From: Methylotenera_A sp040387515
GTDB taxonomy: Bacteria; Pseudomonadota; Gammaproteobacteria; Burkholderiales; Methylophilaceae
Direction of reading: 5' to 3'
NCBI GenBank assembly: GCA_040387515.1
Contig: JAZKDP010000018.1
Span: 1-64,000 of the forward strand
Length of the DNA: 64,000 nt
A program made the translations under genes and the position numbers. Below, piece after piece: positions 62,001-64,000 of this stretch. Each line of letters starts with the position of its first letter. The first letter of the stretch is position 1. The notes under the pieces were generated by a model. That model was not told the DNA's origin, did not search any database, and saw nothing but the letters and a program-made list of their open reading frames with translations.

Positions 62001-63050
62001 ATGAACCAATTCTCTCAACGCATCATCAACTGGCAAAAACAGCATGGCCGTCACGATTTACCTTGGCAAAATACTGTTGACCCCTATGCCATATGGGTGT
62101 CAGAAATCATGTTACAACAAACCCAAGTGGCTGCAGTTATTGGTTATTACGCCAAATTTATGCAGCGCTTTCCGAGTATTAAAACTTTGGCCGCGGCAAC
62201 ACAAGAAGAAGTGTTGCAATATTGGAGTGGTCTTGGTTATTACTCACGCGCGCGTAATTTACATGCGGCTGCGCAAACGATTATTGATGATTTTGATGGC
62301 AATTTTCCAAGGCAATTCGATGACATTCAAAGCCTCGCCGGCATTGGCCGCTCTACCGCAGCGGCGATTTCAACCTTTGCGCTACATCTACCGCAACCCA
62401 TATTAGATGGTAATGTGAAACGCGTTTTTGCTAGGCATTTTAATATTGCCGGCTATACAGGCGCACCCAAAGTGGCGCAACAGCTGTGGCAGATTGCAGA
62501 GCGCGAAAATCCAAATGACGCCAATAAAAACTTAGAGGCCATCGCATATACGCAAGGCCTAATGGATTTAGGTGCAACACTTTGTACGCGCACAAAGCCA
62601 AAATGTGAAAGTTGCCCGGTAAATCATAGTTGTGAAGCGCTGGCACATAATCTGGTTAAAAGTTTACCAACACCAAAACCGCGCAAAATCATTCCGGAAA
62701 GAAGTGTCACCATGCTGGTGTTGATACATCAGAATGAAGTCATGTTGGAAAAACGTCCGTCTAGTGGTATTTGGGGTGGTTTGTGGAGTTTGCCAGAAGT
62801 AATTGATGGTACAGATATGCACGAGATCGACTTGAAATATTCCACCGCGTTAGAACCGTTAACGCATGTATTTACGCATTTTAAGTTGCATATTTCACCG
62901 CAACTTATCTATGTTGATCAGCTGATTCCGCAAGTAAATCAAGCAGCAAAAATCTGGTTGCCGATTGGCGAAGCGATTACTGCCGCGATTCCGACACCTA
63001 TTCGGAAGATTTTGATGTCAATTAAAGCGTTAACTCAGCAGAATATTTAG
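62001..63050 (+). CDS. mutY: A/G-specific adenine DNA glycosylase MutY
   Basis: 349 residues. E35 in WVSEIMLQQTQV and D136 in ILDGNVKR are catalytic; the HhH is LAGIGRSTAAAIS; C195, C202, C205 and C211 bind the [4Fe-4S] cluster. The C-terminal NUDIX-like domain (SGIWGGLWSLPEV, FTHFKLHI) recognises 8-oxoguanine. It removes adenine opposite oxidised guanine. In many betaproteobacteria it follows an AsmA gene, as here. Confidence 0.96.
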   Translation: MNQFSQRIINWQKQHGRHDLPWQNTVDPYAIWVSEIMLQQTQVAAVIGYYAKFMQRFPSIKTLAAATQEEVLQYWSGLGYYSRARNLHAAAQTIIDDFDGNFPRQFDDIQSLAGIGRSTAAAISTFALHLPQPILDGNVKRVFARHFNIAGYTGAPKVAQQLWQIAERENPNDANKNLEAIAYTQGLMDLGATLCTRTKPKCESCPVNHSCEALAHNLVKSLPTPKPRKIIPERSVTMLVLIHQNEVMLEKRPSSGIWGGLWSLPEVIDGTDMHEIDLKYSTALEPLTHVFTHFKLHISPQLIYVDQLIPQVNQAAKIWLPIGEAITAAIPTPIRKILMSIKALTQQNI

Positions 63051-63099
63051 CCAAAAGCGAGTAACTTAAAAAATTAATCCGACCCAAATAATTAAGCCC

Positions 63100-63132
63100 A
63101 AGAAAAAAGCCGAATAGATCGGCTTTTTTCTT
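63100..63132. terminator. Bidirectional terminator between mutY and a small gene
   Basis: AAGAAAAAAGCCGA pairs with TCGGCTTTTTTCTT over a 5-base loop. It serves mutY and the converging 76-residue gene. Confidence 0.88.
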
Positions 63133-63142
63133 TATCTCAATA

Positions 63143-63373
63143 TTAATGTGGGCGAGACTCTAAGATTCTATCTGCCAGCATTTGAAATCGCGGCGAAACA
63201 AATTGTCGTGTTTGCGAACCCGCATCGACAATCGATAATAACTCTTCAATCGCTGACCTAAATCCCAACTCAAATAACCAATAATCTGATTGATTGATTG
63301 CAGACCGTGTGTCCGTATTAACATCGGCACAAAGTCGCTCAAAAGCCTCCATACATACGTTGCGCTCAGCCAT
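63143..63373 (-). CDS. Small hypothetical protein (76 aa)
   Basis: I do not recognise this soluble, mostly helical protein. Notable parts are MEAFERLCADVNTD, SDYWLFELGFRSAIEELLSIVDAG and RQFVSPRFQMLADRILESRPH. It has no signal or membrane segment. A GGGGGC purine run 8 bases upstream and a shared terminator support it. It lies downstream of the Fae-family gene on the same strand, about 135 bases apart. Confidence 0.65.
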   Translation of the reverse strand: MAERNVCMEAFERLCADVNTDTRSAINQSDYWLFELGFRSAIEELLSIVDAGSQTRQFVSPRFQMLADRILESRPH

Positions 63374-63507
63374 AATAGTGCCCCCGAATATCGTTTTTAC
63401 ACATTAATATTAAATACGCATTTTGGCAATCACGCTATTGTTTTGTGCGTGACACCAAAATATTTTCAAGCTTAGTTAACTTCAAACTTACCTAGTTTTA
63501 TATCCTG

Positions 63508-64000
63508 TTACTTTTGATCCCAAGAATCTTCCCACATGCAGTGTTTGATTTTGTGACGATTAGCAATCAACTCATCAATGCTTGGCTCATCATTTAATGC
63601 ACGTTTAATAGCTAATTTTGTCGCGTCATAGTTGTTTTTGTACATATCAGCTTTATCTAACTTGCCTTCTTTTTCCAAGGCGATACATCCTGGGTCAATC
63701 CATACCAAGCTGATAATACATAACTCGTTGACTTGATCTTTCGGAATAACGCCTTCGATTACGCTATCTAAAATCGCATCTGCTGTTGCGGCTTGCACCA
63801 CACCACCAAACAAACTAACATCCGTGCTGCCTTTTAGCGTTACTTTTGGCACAGTCATACAAACTGGACGTACCAATTGGTTAATATCACGCACTGCAAA
63901 CATAGCAGTGTGGCCTTTGCTTTGTGCCATTAAGTTGGCGAATGCTTGGCCTACAGGACCATCAACAGCGCCGATTAAAATTTCTGGCATTGCCGCGGTT
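63508..64000 (-). CDS. Formaldehyde-activating-enzyme (Fae) family protein, 5' end cut
   Basis: At least 163 codons are in the window. It matches Fae in GPVGQAFANLMAQSKGHTAMFAVRDINQLVRPVCMTVPKV, SLFGGVVQAATADAILDSVIEGVIPKDQVNELCII and YNYDATKLAIKRALN-type text (here NNYDATKLAIKRALNDEPS). Fae couples formaldehyde to tetrahydromethanopterin in methylotrophs. The frame stays open to the edge (Thr-Ala-Ala before Met 63990) and no ribosome-binding site precedes that Met, so the true start is outside. Aligned from memory, the family's active-site His falls on that Met, so this may be a Fae paralogue without normal activity. Confidence 0.88.
   Translation of the reverse strand, partial: TAAMPEILIGAVDGPVGQAFANLMAQSKGHTAMFAVRDINQLVRPVCMTVPKVTLKGSTDVSLFGGVVQAATADAILDSVIEGVIPKDQVNELCIISLVWIDPGCIALEKEGKLDKADMYKNNYDATKLAIKRALNDEPSIDELIANRHKIKHCMWEDSWDQK

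Overview
The window looks like a chromosomal segment of a methylotrophic betaproteobacterium, most likely Methylophilaceae (Methylotenera-like). The reasons are moderate-to-low GC, a formaldehyde-activating-enzyme (Fae) family gene at the right edge, a split B12-dependent class II ribonucleotide reductase, and betaproteobacterial versions of waaA, pcm-tolC, rluB, uppP and mutY. This placement is inferred from gene content and was not computed. I saw no rRNA, tRNA, insertion sequence, prophage or CRISPR array.

Layout. 0-2 kb: alkylation repair (alkB fragment, ada, an alkA-like glycosylase diverging from ada). 2-12 kb: a fasciclin protein, two MFS exporters, a TetR-controlled SDR/hydrolase/DUF2798 operon, a rhomboid protease, a diguanylate cyclase and small unknowns. 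12-21.8 kb: two different molybdenum hydroxylases. The first is a two-subunit IorAB-type enzyme next to a LysR regulator. The second is a PaoABC-type periplasmic aldehyde oxidase followed by XdhC-type and MocA-type cofactor genes. 21.8-30 kb: small redox and stress genes (two paralogous PNPOx-fold flavoproteins, NTF2-like, DUF1097, MOSC, DUF2789, pirin, YcaC-like hydrolase) with LysR and IclR regulators. 30-38.6 kb: ExoD, a luciferase-like monooxygenase, HU, AraC, an exported double-propeller sorbosone-dehydrogenase-like protein, tag, bestrophin and a lipoprotein.

38.8-42.8 kb: a class II ribonucleotide reductase in two genes under a tandem NrdR-type operator, with a TIGR02391-family gene directly behind it. 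43-52 kb: waaA, converging on a long minus-strand run of TetR, RND adaptor, RND pump, pcm, tolC and an isochorismatase-family hydrolase. 52.5-64 kb: a TPP riboswitch with thiC, an orphan TIR-like (CAP12/Pycsar type) gene, rluB with a long disordered N-terminus, a YidB-like protein, uppP, an AsmA protein with an exact 312-nt internal period, a tiny lipoprotein with a duplicated 13-residue unit, mutY, and a Fae-family gene cut by the window edge.

How the genes work together. DNA repair is well represented: ada/alkB/alkA and tag act on alkylation damage and mutY on oxidative damage. The molybdo-enzymes are grouped with their cofactor genes. Many regulator genes have clear palindromes beside them: two TACC-N4-GGTA sites, two TTAACA-TGTTAA type sites, an IclR-type site and an Ada box. 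The best candidates for new biology are the orphan TIR-like gene, the TIGR02391 gene behind nrdJ, the hairpin between the two nrdJ genes, and the Fae paralogue that seems to lack the family's active-site histidine.
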